This document shows, in pieces, positions 11,192-22,382 of a stretch of 64,000 nt of DNA. Where the stretch lies: positions 1 to 64,000 of the forward strand of contig JAMYHX010000100.1 of assembly GCA_025529335.1 (NCBI GenBank). Reading direction: 5' to 3'. This DNA comes from Rhizopus sp. PT2906. Its lineage: Eukaryota; Mucoromycota; Mucoromycetes; Mucorales; Rhizopodaceae. Position 1 is the stretch's first letter. The number at the start of each line of letters is the position of its first letter. Position numbers and translations under genes: made by a program. The notes below the pieces were generated by a model that saw only the letters and a list, made by a program, of their open reading frames with translations, was not told the origin of the DNA and ran no database searches.

Positions 11192-11520
11192 TTGAGGAAG
11201 AACCGAAAGACACTGATATGCAAGAAGCAACTACAAAAAATGAAAGATTATCAGAGTACAATGTTTACACCACCGAAGATCGATTGCGATACTTCTTTTT
11301 TTTTTATTCAGGAGAAGCTTATGAAACCAGCAGAAGCTGCAAAACTGACTAATGTTAATTATGAAACTGCTCGAAAATGGAAAGCAGTCTACAAAAAAGA
11401 TCCAGAGCACAATATCCTTACTACTTTGAGGAATTAGATTCGTAAAGATCGACTTTTTGGTCATCCTGTACCGTACAGTAATTGAACCTCCAGATTCAAC
11501 TCTGACTCAAAAAATCCTTG
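11192..11520 (+). pseudogene. Remnant of a Tc1/mariner-like transposase N terminus
   Basis: The plus-strand frame contains MKPAEAAKLTNVNYETARKW followed by KAVYKKDPEHN. This helix-turn-helix followed by a short linker is typical of the N-terminal DNA-binding domain of DDE transposases common in Mucoromycota. The frame stops at 11437 and the following sequence reads only as broken fragments, so the catalytic part is missing. It sits in a repeat island with a MITE 160 bp downstream. Confidence 0.45.
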
Positions 11521-11680
11521 GCAGATTTCCTTTTTGAAAAAGTATTTTTTTTTAGTCTGTCAGCTTAAAAATACCTTAAAAATTACTGTAGTAATAACCT
11601 ACAAAGACTCATCTGTAACTCATAACATTTAGAGGACAGTTTATCCAATAAGATAAGGCTCAGCTTATATTCTTATAAGC

Positions 11681-11845
11681 AATTAAGGCCTCTAATGGGC
11701 GCACGATTATCTCTATTTTACACTTTATTCAGAAATTATGCGCACACTGATAGAAAAATGATAGTTTCAGACAACAAATAGCAATAAAAGAGAGCCCACA
11801 AGAAGATGTAATATTACAATCGTGCGCCCATTAGAGGTTTTAATT
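11681..11845. mobile_element. 165-bp MITE with 28-bp terminal inverted repeats
   Basis: The left end (11681-11708) and right end (11818-11845) are inverted repeats over 28 bp with two mismatches; the inner 20 bp (CCTCTAATGGGCGCACGATT) match perfectly. The 109-bp interior has no coding potential. Size and structure are those of a non-autonomous DNA transposon. The family cannot be named from one copy, though the outer AATTAA could hide a TA target duplication of Tc1/mariner type. Confidence 0.7.
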
Positions 11846-11884
11846 ATTAATAAATAAAAATCTGTTTAAACGTATAGAGAGATG

Positions 11885-12110
11885 AGGGTCTATGCCCCTA
11901 GCACAATGGTCAAAAACCTTTAATTTGAAGCCAAAGCCCTGCGCTCGAATCCCACAAAACCGCTCCAAGTAGCTTGCTCTTGAGGGTTTTAATGCCACTT
12001 TCTATGGTTCTCGGTTGTTGGTCGTTGGAAATAAACAAATTATGAATAATTGCGGTACCTGCCCAGGCTGAAATAAGCATGAACCCTAACACCACTAAGT
12101 CTTAGCTTAC
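11885..12110 (+). repeat. tRNA-derived SINE-like sequence or tRNA pseudogene
   Basis: TAGCACAATGG at 11899-11909 matches an RNA polymerase III A box, and GCGCTCGAATCCC at 11941-11953 matches a B box. Their starts are 42 bp apart, as in a tRNA gene. The surrounding sequence does not fold into a normal acceptor stem, so it is not a functional tRNA. About 150 bp of unrelated sequence follows, as in a SINE body. A related 5' piece (CGTATArAGAGAyGA) recurs at about 12298-12314. Confidence 0.35.
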
Positions 12111-12452
12111 CAATTATAATGATAAGTTTATCTCCCGTTACCCACCTCCCATTAGACTGTATGCTTTTCCCCTCTACCACCAGTACCTTCCCACTCCCAC
12201 CACATTATATGCTTCCACTTTATCGAACTTGCTCAGGCAAAAATTAGTATAAAAATACTACGTGCCCACTTGGATTTATTAATTAAAAAGTGCTTAACCG
12301 TATAAAGAGACGAAAAGGGGACAGTTTGCCCTTGGAGAATTCTTCCTACAGCTATATAATTCAAACTACGCTTAGCCCACCCTTTTTTGTGTGGAGATTT
12401 CATGCTTGAAAGCTTGGCTTTTTTTCTTGTTTCTATTTATTATCACTAAAAT

Positions 12453-14503
12453 ATGGATCCTGATAATACAACAGTGCCTGGAGACCAGCCTATGGAGGAG
12501 GAGATGTACTCTTCTTGGGCACTTTTGATATTTATGACATTGCTAATGGGAGCCTTGTGGACAAGTTACTTTTTACAACTAAGAAAGATTCGTGCAGTTC
12601 ATGAGACAGTCATTTCGATCATGGCAGGTCAGTTTCAACAAGTTATTGTAGTCTCTTTCTGTACTGATACGCTTAAATAGGCATGATTGTTGGCTTAGTC
12701 ATAAAGCTTGCTCCAGGAACAATAATTCAAGGTATGGTCAAGTTTAAGGAAGGTGTGTTCTTCAACCTATTACTTCCACCCATCATACTGAATTCTGGTT
12801 ATGAACTCAAGAGAGTAAAAAGAGGAAAAAATAAAAAAGAAGACAATGAAAGGCCATTAACCAGACTGACCGCAGTTTTATGTAGCGTAACTTCTTTTTG
12901 AATTTTGGAACCATTTTAATATTTGCTATGGTGGGCACCTTTATCTGCGCCATTGTTACTGGGTAAATTAAATAGATCTTGGCAAAATATTAACTGACAG
13001 ACGGATACTATATACTATAGGGTGCTGACATTTATCTATGCGCTTATCAACCCAGAAGGCTTGAATATAAGCTTTTTAGATAGCATGATCTATGGTTCTA
13101 TTTTATCAGCTACAGATCCAGTAACAATATTAGCCATCTTCAATCAGCTTCATGTAGACCCACAACTATTTTCTATTATTTCAGGAGAATCTTTGCTGAA
13201 TGATGCCGTTGCTATCGTCTTGTCAGAGTAAGAAGGACCGGATGTTAAAAGGGCAATTTATTAAAGGGCTATTATTAGCACACTCCGTCATTTCCGTGGT
13301 CAAGAACTACATGCAGCCAATATCCTCAAAGGTATTGGCCTTTTTTTGGGTGTATTCTGGGCCTCAACACTGATAGGTATTGTCTGCGGTGTACTGGTTG
13401 CACTAATCATGAAGTTCTCTCAGCTCCACAAGTTTCCAAACATTGAAGCTTGCTTTGTTCTATTAATGGCCTACAGCAGCTATTTTTTCTCTAATGCAAT
13501 TCAAATGTCTGGTATCGTCACACTACTTTTTACGGGCATCACACTCAAGCATTACGCTTATGATAACCTATCTTTAAAGAGCAAGCGAGCAACCAAGTCC
13601 ATGTGCCAGATACTATCCCAGCTTTCTGAGAATTTCATTTTTATCTACTTGGGTGTTAATCTCTTTACACAAGACGATCTGGACTATAAACCTCTTTTCA
13701 TCATCATTACCTTGGCGTTCATCTGTATTGCTCGTTATGCATCTGTAGCACCCCTCTCTATCCTGATCAACGCTGTGTGTAGAGCTTTAGGCAACCCCGA
13801 GCAGCTACCCAAGAATCATCAGATCATGCTTTTTTGGGCTGGGCTTAGAGGAGCTGTAGCCTTTGCGCTTGCGTCAGGTATTACGGGTGAAAGTGCGCCT
13901 GCGATGCGCACGACTATCCTGGCTGTCGTTGTCCTCACAGTGCTCCTCTTTGGTGGCACAACTAGCCGAATGCTTCAAATACTTGATATTAAAACAGGAG
14001 TTGCCGAGCCTGATGAGTCTGGCAGCGAAGATGAGGAGGAAGAAGAAGATGATAGAACAGGCAATTATCAAAGAGTCAGTAGTTTTGAGCCATCAACTCA
14101 ACGTAAGCGGCAATTTGACGAAAATGATGTTTCCATCGGTGGTTTACTCTCGGGGCCACTTGGAGAGCCTATTATTGAGGACCGTGCGCCTCACTGGTTT
14201 GTGTCATTTGATGAAAAATGGCTAAAGCCCGCTCTGACAAAGAAGCATGTTCAAAGAAATCAATCCTTGGCTGAGTACTGGAAAGAAAAAAGAAGAAAGA
14301 TGGAAAGGGCGAACAGGAACATGCTGGACGGTATTCGTTCGTTCCCATTTGATGAAGATCAAGGCGATGCGGTGACTCTTAATTCTGTCAAGGCAACTAC
14401 AAGCGGGCCAAGCTATAACAACAGAGGCTCACCAAAGATCGTCGTAGGGTCAGGTAGAATGTTTGGTCGATCACCAACTCATGAGTCAGATGAAGAAGTA
14501 TGA
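12453..14503 (+). CDS. NHX1: Endosomal/vacuolar Na+(K+)/H+ exchanger, NHX1-like
   Basis: Five exons (12453-12627, 12681-12814, 12886-12962, 13021-13227, 13279-14503) splice cleanly in phase. The protein of about 605 residues is a CPA1 exchanger. Membrane helices include [18 protein letters not shown] (the amiloride-binding FFxxLLPPI motif). The ion-binding segment is [12 protein letters not shown], then [13 protein letters not shown] (conserved ND), followed by the [11 protein letters not shown] segment. The C-terminal 170 residues are cytosolic with an acidic run ([12 protein letters not shown]). By family it exchanges luminal H+ for Na+ or K+ in late endosomes and vacuoles, setting pH and trafficking. 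The usual N-terminal signal-like helix is short here. The start is the first ATG, 20-30 bp after a pyrimidine-rich leader. Confidence 0.95.
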
Positions 14504-14685
14504 AGTGTTACCCTCGCATGAAAAAAAGACATATACTTGATATTCCTCCCTTTTTTATGTATATTTTTAGAAGCCACTAATAAAGCTATCATTACTTGAT
14601 AATTATCCCTTTTTTTGATTAGTTTATTTTCTCTTTCGTATAAGTAATATCAAATAGAAGCATGATCTGAAACTATACGCCTGTC

Positions 14686-14988
14686 TTAAGCTTCTGGCTC
14701 TGGTGGAGTTAGAAGCTGTTGAGTAACTCCACCGACAACTTTAGAAACTTGGGCATTGGTCGCCAAGGCAAAATCGGTAGCGCAATTCAAGTACTCATTA
14801 TCTGTATCATTTTCTTCTTCGCCAGACTGTCTACAGCTTTGTGAACGCGTAGCTCCATTAGCGGCGCCTTCAACTAATTCTTCCAGTGATGTGACTCTTT
14901 TAGCTATTGTATGAACAGCGGCAGCAGTGATCGAGGAGATGAGAGTAAAGGTAGCCAGTAAGCAAACAGAGAGGACAAACGAACGCAT
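14686..14988 (-). CDS. Small secreted protein, unknown function
   Basis: A 100-residue single-exon frame with a strong signal peptide (MRSFVLSVCLLATFTLISS, then Ala-rich cleavage region). The mature part is short with two cysteines (QSCRQ and LNCATD) and an acidic stretch (GEEENDTDNEY). No family is recognised. It converges with the NHX1 gene (stop codons 183 bp apart). Two cysteines could form one disulfide, which would suit a small secreted or effector-like protein, but this is inference. Confidence 0.6.
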   Translation of the reverse strand: MRSFVLSVCLLATFTLISSITAAAVHTIAKRVTSLEELVEGAANGATRSQSCRQSGEEENDTDNEYLNCATDFALATNAQVSKVVGGVTQQLLTPPEPEA

Positions 14989-15566
14989 GGTTGTTTAATA
15001 AAGTAGAAAATGGAAGAAATGAATGAATTAAATTGCAACTAATTTATACTTTATTCTGTACAATATGCATCTCCTCCCTTTCAATAAGGGATAAACTTAG
15101 TGCGATCCAAAGATTGCTTGAGGTATAGGTATTAAAGTTTATTCCATTTTGGAAGTACGTAATAATGGCAATCAAAAAAGTGAGTTTTGCTTGTACAGAT
15201 GTTTTTGAAAATATCTTGATTATCATTGGTGACATGACCTTTTGACAGTTCCTGTTATTTGCATAGAACCATTTTATTAATTCAGCCAAACTTATCTTTG
15301 ACTACTTTATAAAGAACTCATTAATTTTTAAATGTTGTAATCAATGTTTGATAGATAAAAATAAAATGGACAAAGGTCTATCTTTAGTGGAACAAAGCAG
15401 TAAGCTAAGCATATCAAAGAAAAAGAAGGGGAAATGATACACCAAGTAATCATAGCAACAAAAAAAGTAAAGTCACAGATTGCTTTCGTTGTCACAAAGT
15501 GACTTTTTTATTTTTTGAACAAAAAAAGTAGGGCAGCTTTTTGCAACTGCTACTATTATATTACAA
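14989..15566. other. Intergenic, no gene seen
   Basis: Divergent upstream region between the small secreted protein gene and the Utp12-domain gene. AT-rich; no supported frame, repeat or RNA gene. Confidence 0.4.
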
Positions 15567-16375
15567 ATGGCCAAAAAGGGAGACAAGAACAACAGAAGAT
15601 CGTCAATAGCAGAGGATATGAAGAAAAGCGAAACTATAGAAATAGCAAATGGAGAAGTTGATCATAGTAAATTCAGCGTGATTCGACAGGGTAATGAATA
15701 TAATGTCCCAAAAGAGATTAAGCACTGGAATGAATTAAAGCAAGAATGCACAACAACCGAAGAGATCCACAACACAGTGAGACGTTTACCTTTGGATAAT
15801 GTTTTGCCTTTACTACAAGAATTATTAGAAAAATTCGATGTTCAACAAGCAAGAGATACAGAACTAACAGAATGGATCAAGGCTGTCCTTTTGACACACA
15901 CAGCTTATTTTATGTCACTACCGGAAATTGTACAGCAATTGTCTGATCTATATAACGAGCTGAATGTTCGATTGACCGTATATCCTAAACTGCTAGCTAT
16001 GCATGGTCGACTGGGGCTTATACAAAGACAGATTGATTATCGCAACCGTAAAGAAGAGGATGAAAGTGAAGATGAAGATGAAGAGGATGTGAAGGTGTTT
16101 AGTGAAAGCGAAGATGAGGATGCTGAAGATGATGCTGTGGCCTATGGTGATGAAGAAGACGATGAAGACAATGATGATTTAATGGATATTGATGACAGCC
16201 ATGGTCATGATAATAATAACGATGAGGTAAAATTTCTCCCTTTGTTTAGCCCTTACATGCTTATACTGAATGTATTTTATAGGAAACCATGTTTGCTGAG
16301 GAAGAAGAGGATTATCTGAATACAGAAGACGAAGAAGATGAAGAAGATTTGAGTGAAAGTGAAGCTGAAGAGTAA
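15567..16375 (+). CDS. Utp12-domain protein (WDR43/Utp5-like C-terminal domain, stand-alone)
   Basis: Two exons joined over an intron at about 16227-16282 encode about 250 residues. Residues 50-155 match the Utp12 helical domain of small-subunit processome proteins. It includes VRRLPLDNVLPLLQELLEKF, then LTEWIKAVLLTHTAYFMSLP and LLAMHGRLGLIQRQIDYRN. A very acidic C terminus of about 90 residues follows, typical of nucleolar proteins. In Utp5/WDR43 this domain sits after WD40 repeats and binds other tUTP subunits in pre-rRNA processing. No WD40 part is present here and nothing upstream could encode one, so this is either a split family member or a related single-domain protein. Confidence 0.75.
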
Positions 16376-16775
16376 TAATAGACGGTCATGTGTAATAAAA
16401 AGTCTGCATTTTATCCCATTTGATAACCCTGAAACGTAATTAATTCTTGCGCAGACGTCTGATTGGACTACGCATATACACACACAAACATGAGGCTTTC
16501 ATAGTGTCACAGCCGAGACTGTTTTATTTCTATTTTAAGTCAGCTACCCGTTTGAATGCCTTTTCAAAATGATTATATTACTGTCTTTTGAACGATGACT
16601 CTTATAGAAACGATTAGATATCAAATACAGAGTGAGTACCTTTAAAGGCTTAAGCTCATGCAGGCTCACGCGAAAGATACTTTGTAACACCGATGGGGTG
16701 AATGAGGTCACATAAAGTAGAACAATAGAGCTCTTTTTTTTTCCTCTTTTCTTCTTCTCTATATACCATCCTGTT

Positions 16776-19700
16776 ATGCCAGTTCTAAACCATTTAGCTA
16801 ATAAAGTTAAACATAAGTTACGAGAAACAGTTAGTTGCATAGTCAATCCAGATGCTAGTAAACTAGACGAGGAAGAGGAAGAATATCTTGCTGAAGGGCA
16901 CAGATATGGTTCATTTGCTCCCGTAAGGCATGATGCAATGGTTAAATTTTTTATTGATGGCCACGATTATTGCTGGTAACCAAAATTATATTATACCTGA
17001 CATCCAATTTATGATATGGGCTACAGGGCTGTATCAGAAGCTATTGAGAATGCAAAAGAAGTCATCTTTATTGCAGATTGGTGGCTGGTAAGTAACAAGA
17101 AAGAAAAAGAAAGGTGTTCATCTATTGACCCCGTTTTCTATTTTCTGTAAAATATAAAGTCACCAGAGCTGGTAAATCAAAAATTGTTATGTTAAATAGT
17201 TCCCCTAATGAAAGTGTCTTAGTACCTCCGAAGACCCCCAGCCAAATATCCGCAATACCGAATTGATAATTTACTAAAGAGAAAGGCAGAGGAAGGTGTT
17301 CTTATTTACATTGTTGTATACAAGGTATCATAGGGATACACTATAGGATGTACACTATCTAAACACTAGGTTCAGGAAGTTGAGATGGCAATGACACTGG
17401 ATAGCGCCTATACGAAGAAGAAATTACAGGATTTGCATGAAAATATTGTAGGTAAAGTGTGCATAAAAAACTATGCATAATACACGTGCATTACTGATCA
17501 TGAGCTTAGTGCAAAGACACCCTGATCATGCAGTCGGAGGAACGTTCTTTTGGTCTCATCATGAAAAGTTTGTTGTGATTGACAATCGTATTGCCTTTGT
17601 AGGCGGAATTGATTTATGCTATGGGTAATAACAACAATAGAACAAGATAAGTTCAGAAATATTAATCTTTATTTTAGCCGCTGGGATACGCACGCACATC
17701 GGTTAGCAGATTTTCATTCATCCGATCCTACTTTAGAAATATTCCCTGGTCAAGATTATAGTGATGCACGCTTACGAGACTTTGAGCATGGTAAGAATGA
17801 TATAATGTTGAATTGGATATATGTATAACCAAAAAGTACTTCAGTTAATGAATGGGATCTAAGACTTGTAGACAAGACGGTTATTCCTAGAATGCCTTGG
17901 CATGACATGGCCTTATGCATGGTAAGTACAATGAACAACAAAAGATGATAATGCTTAACCACGATTGAAATAGCTAGGTCATCCAGTCTTGGATGTTGCA
18001 CGTCACTTTTGTGACAGATGGAATTTTATTAAGCAATCAAAGGCACTGGACAAGAGACATGTACCTTTCCTAAAGCCACCTGCTGGTGGTTACAGTAGTT
18101 ACCAAAACTTCAAGATCCCTCTGGAGAGTAGATTGTTGCGATCCTATCACTATGGTCACTCAACCCATGGCGTCCAAGGCACATGTAGAGTTCAAGTACT
18201 TCGTAGTAGCGCAGAATGGAGTTCAGGCATTAAATTAGAGGTATATAATACTGTTAATTAAAAGAAGCAGTCCCTCTCATTTCATCATAGCATTCTATTC
18301 AAAACGCCTACATTGATGTCATTACACAAGCAAAGCATTACATTTATATAGAAAACCAATTCTTTAGTAAGTTTATAAAAAGCAGATGCATGAAAATCGT
18401 ATCCTTATATGTCTTTTTTAGTTACAACAACTGAAAAAGATGATAATTACATCATAAAAAACCAAATTGGAACTGCCATTGTGAACCGTATTATTAGAGC
18501 TCACGAGGAACAAGAAAAATTCAAGGTGTTTGTGCTAATTCCTCTGATGCCTGCTTTCCCCGCTGAATTAAGCACCAAGGATGCAGCTACAGCAAGGTAT
18601 TCTTTGAATAACATACATGTACAGTCATGACTTACACTATGACGTTTTCTTTAGACTGGTTATGTATTATCAATACGTTTCCATATGTAGTGGACCTAAA
18701 AGTATTTATGAAAAACTTCGAAAAGCAAACATCAACCCCGAAGATTACATTCGCTTTTACAGCTTAAGAAGCTATGACCGAATCAATCGTCCTATAGTCG
18801 AAGAAATGCTTGCAAGAAGCGCAGGATATACACCCTATGATGCCATAGGCCGAGTCATCTTGAAGGAAGAAGAAAAAGAGGAAAAGGAAATTCCACCTGC
18901 TGGTTTTGTTCTTCCACAAGATCGACCTCCCAGAGAAGGGTTCACTGCTGCTACGTCAATTGCACCAGATGCGATGGGTGGTGGACATCATAAGGTGATG
19001 AACGAACCTTGGGTAAGTGACAGGGCAAATTATCAGCCTAGAGATGATATCCATGAAAAGCAAGAAGCTAGCGATTATGTAACAGAAGAACTGTACATTC
19101 ATGGAAAACTACTTATTGCAGATGATCGTGTGGTTATCATGGGCTCTGCTAATTTGAATGATCGTTCACAATGTGGTGATCGAGATTCAGAAATTGCAGT
19201 TATTGTGGAAGACCAAGAGACGATACTCTCTCGTATGAACAATCAACCGGTAAGGGAAGCTTTACTATCTGTATTGGAACTAATGATGACTATATAGTAT
19301 GAAGCAAGTAGATTCGCAGCTACACTTCGACGTCAATTGTGGAAAGAACACTTAGGTCTGATTAAAGAGGAAGAAATGGATTTTGTTACACCGGCTATGC
19401 TGCCACTACCTGTGCCCCACGTGGATCTAACTCAGACCAAGGAGGACCACTGGGTGATGGATCCTCTTGATGAAGAAACACTCGTACGATGGAACAAGAC
19501 TGCAGCAACAAATACCATTGCTTTCCGTAACGTTTTTCACTGTGTCCCTGATGATACATGTAAGTACCTAATTAAAATTGAGAATCGACAAGTAACCAAG
19601 TGTCTTTTAGTAACAAACTGGGATGAATATCATGCATTTTACCCCGATCCAAGCAAGATTAATCTTGGCCATGTTTATGATCCCAATATGTCTGTTCAAG

Positions 19701-19831
19701 AAATCAGAGAAAATTTAGACAAGATCCATGGTCATCTTGTTGAATTCCCTACTCAATTTTTACGTTTTGAAGACCTGCAAGGAAGCTCATTACCCATCGT
19801 AGGCACAGCTGTACAAGAATTATACACTTAA
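16776..19831 (+). CDS. PLD1: Phospholipase D
   Basis: About ten exons splice into a protein of about 830 residues with both catalytic HKD motifs: HHEKFVVID (first) and [20 protein letters not shown] (second). Conserved PLD features are present: FIADWWLSPELYLRRPP (split by a 12-nt exon at 17160-17171), [23 protein letters not shown] and [10 protein letters not shown]. It hydrolyses phosphatidylcholine to phosphatidic acid. There is no PX or PH domain, so the start [16 protein letters not shown] gives a short, plant- or fungal-type PLD whose recruitment must differ from yeast Spo14. The C-terminal 180 residues follow the usual family end. Introns are 45-70 nt. Confidence 0.95.
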
Positions 19832-20074
19832 ACCTTTGTTATACATAATAAAATACGAATTTTTTTGTCAGTTCGCAAAAGTGGCTCATGAGCATCAGAG
19901 GATAAGCCAACAAGGGAAGATGTCCTTCATTTACCTCTTCCATGATTAAACATTGTTTTCGCTGTTTTAAATTTATCCAACGGATTCCGGAAATTTTATT
20001 CAACCGAGAAAAACTTTTTAGAGAGAGCATTGTTCCTTCCTTTTTTTTTTTTTAAAAAAAAAAAAAACATAGCC

Positions 20075-20329
20075 ATGCCTCTTCCATTATCCTCATTTGC
20101 ATCTATACTTAGTACAAGCAAACCTTTATTAGGTAAAACTATTGGTCCTTTAGCTACTTCAACTATCATACGTCAGCAACAACAGCAATCAAATGAGATA
20201 ACGGAAAGCTCAATTCTTAATTCATTCCCAAGACCTAATTTACAACCAACACTTAATTTAAAGAATATCAAGGTCACTACCTGCTTTAACTGTCAGGGAC
20301 CGCACTCTACTGAGTTTTGTCCTTGCTAG
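20075..20329 (+). CDS. Small protein with a CxxC...H...C end, unknown
   Basis: An 84-residue frame starting MPLPLSSFASILSTS, with a Gln-rich middle and the ending CFNCQGPHSTEFCPC. The end resembles a short zinc-binding knuckle (C-x2-C-x3-H-x4-C), one residue shorter than the retroviral type. The N terminus is rich in Ser, Leu and Thr with few acids and could be a mitochondrial presequence. I do not recognise a family. An upstream T-run followed by an A-run (20041-20067) forms a T/A inverted repeat just before the start. Confidence 0.5.
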   Translation: MPLPLSSFASILSTSKPLLGKTIGPLATSTIIRQQQQQSNEITESSILNSFPRPNLQPTLNLKNIKVTTCFNCQGPHSTEFCPC

Positions 20330-20583
20330 AGAAAGAGAGAGAAAGAGAGAAATATGTGTATATTGTATTTATTAAAGACTGTAACAATAGTAATTTGTAT
20401 TTTTATCAAGTAAATATGTACGTATTTATATGTAAAACAATCAATAAATGTCAGGAACAACAAAATATTACATCAAATAAAACGGCCAAGCTCAGCTTTT
20501 TTATGAATACATTGTCAGATATGCATTATTAAAGTAAATGTGTCAATTAATCATAACAAAATAAACTTCCATGATCTCTATTT
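20330..20583. other. Intergenic, 3' flank
   Basis: AT-rich flank of the small gene, with a short (GAGAGAAA)n run at its start. No gene seen. It ends at the left terminus of a 411-bp MITE. Confidence 0.4.
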
Positions 20584-20994
20584 GGCCAACACTACATGCA
20601 CCAGAAAATGCACCAGAAAATAGGTTAATGCTACGGACGCTTCCTTGGGGTGCTACCTATGTTGTCACTATACAACCTCACACTACCAAAGTCTAACCTA
20701 AGGCTGTCCAGTTCACTCTCTATGATATAAAATACGATGTCATATAATTACACGTGAGCTAAGTGGTCCTTTTTGACCAACTGACAACATAAACTTAGAA
20801 CAAATGCATCAATAGCAACATTTCTTTCTATCTCTTCTTGTCCTTGAAAAGAAACAAACCAAGATGGTGACTTCATAAACTCATGTTTAGCTTGACGCTA
20901 CACATTGAAAAGCTTTGTTGGATTACATCCTGGATAATAGATAGAGGTAGTGCCTCTAGTGTTAGTCTAATTTCTGGTGCATGTAATGTTTCCC
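20584..20994 (+). mobile_element. 411-bp MULE-type MITE, copy 1
   Basis: Begins GGCCAACACTACATGCACC and ends GGTGCATGTAATGTTTCCC. The ends are imperfect inverted repeats of about 24 bp with a shared core TACATGCACCAGAAA. The left end carries a small tandem duplication of TGCACCAGAAAA. As far as I can compare by eye, it is identical over its whole length to the inverted copy at 41058-41468. The flanks (tctctattt left, gttatcttt right) show no clean 9-bp duplication. The interior has no coding capacity. Confidence 0.9.
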
Positions 20995-21086
20995 GTTATC
21001 TTTCGCAAGATGGTGTTCGAATATTCGTTTATCCTTCTTAAGAGTCCAAGAAGAACGAAAAAATAATATTCGAGTAAGATCTTGTC

Positions 21087-21824
21087 ATGGATGAACAATT
21101 TCATGGTAAACTCAAACATTGGTATAATTAAAGTATTTTGCTAAGCCATTTTCTTGGTAGATGATATCAAATCGGCAATTTGCCAATTTTTACCATTGTA
21201 TCAGGAGTCAATCAGGAATTTAAAGCGAAGTGGGTGCGAAATAGTGGGATATGCTCGCAAGTCCCCTTCAAATGATAAGTTTGAAAACGGGGTGAAACTT
21301 TTGCAGAAAATGGCGGACAACTTGCAAAATCGTTCCTTGGCAAGCAGAATACGTGTCTCTTTTTTCAGTTGCGCATCCACTACATTCAGTGAAAGAGATA
21401 CTACGACCGATAAATTTATACTTGCAAAATTAAGCAATGTGAACGTAGATACTCAAGGCAAGTCAAAATAGATGAAAACATATAAACTAGAACACACTCT
21501 ATTATTAATTCACTACATATATGCTTCATTATTTACAGTCTGCACAACATGACGCCTGTTTGGTATCCATTGATTATCCGGGGCTTATGTCAAGATCGCA
21601 AGAGCTGAAAAAATTGATTGAAAACAATGATGGGATAAAACAAATTGCAATCGATACTTTTGCTTTGGACAATGAAATTCACTTATTTGATGCAAAACTT
21701 ATAGCGTTTGACCCCACCTTTCTTGCCAAGTTTGATTGCAAAGAGAATATATATATATATATACAGCAGAATAAATCCATTCTCATTTCATCCCGTTTGA
21801 TTTCTTTATCTAACCAAAGATAAG
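21087..21824 (+). pseudogene. Serine-recombinase-like 'GYARKS' reading frame, probably decayed
   Basis: A short exon from the ATG at 21087 splices (intron from 21106 to about 21159) into a frame with CEIVGYARKSPSND, then VKLLQKMADNLQNRSL. A likely second intron leads to HDACLVSIDYPGLMS and IKQIAIDTFALD. The YARKS motif followed by a leucine-rich helix resembles the catalytic N terminus of serine recombinases, and the setting (next to a MITE in a gene-poor island) fits a mobile or repeated family. The frame ends prematurely at an AT-repeat near 21750-21765. No recombinase C-terminal domain is seen. The assignment rests on one motif. Confidence 0.35.
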
Positions 21825-22188
21825 TGCTATAGCCACACCCTATAGTCCATACAAGACTTTATCTACATATCGTGTGTCTTGTTATAGAATTAACATATCA
21901 CCGCATGTATGAACAGATGTTGGAAAACAAGCGTAGAGGCTAAACACAAGATAAGACGCAGAATATCAAAAAACTTCCTTTGGATTTTTCACGACCTTGA
22001 AGGCTCAGGACCCTGATGTCGTGCAAGCTGATCACATCCTTTCTCAACACTAAAACAACACTGTGTCCGTAAGTGATTACGCAGACAGATCTGAAAATGC
22101 CCGTACCAAGGCTTCTCTTCAATCTTTTTTTTTGTCGGTGGTACAAGAGTAATATCCTGTTGATCCGTTAATCAGGAGGTCAACGCTA

Positions 22189-22382
22189 CTTTTCTAAACT
22201 CTGCTAAGTTCTATATTGCTATGACGTGTTTTGCATTTCATATTTATAGAGTGACATCGACACATTCGCGCCTTAAACTTATGTCGTAGATGCAAAGAAG
22301 AGTGCCGAATGGCTTTTCTCAACTTTGCTAAGCTTTATACTGTTATGGTTTGATCTGCATTTGTCTTTATAAAATGACATCG
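22189..22382. repeat. Diverged tandem duplication (about 70-bp units)
   Basis: Units at 22189-22260 and 22313-22382 share the order CTTTTCT-AACT-TGCTAAG, a TATTGCTATG/TACTGTTATG block, TTTGCATTT/CTGCATTTG and ATGACATCG/GTGACATCG with scattered substitutions. This is an old local duplication with no coding frame common to both. Confidence 0.4.
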
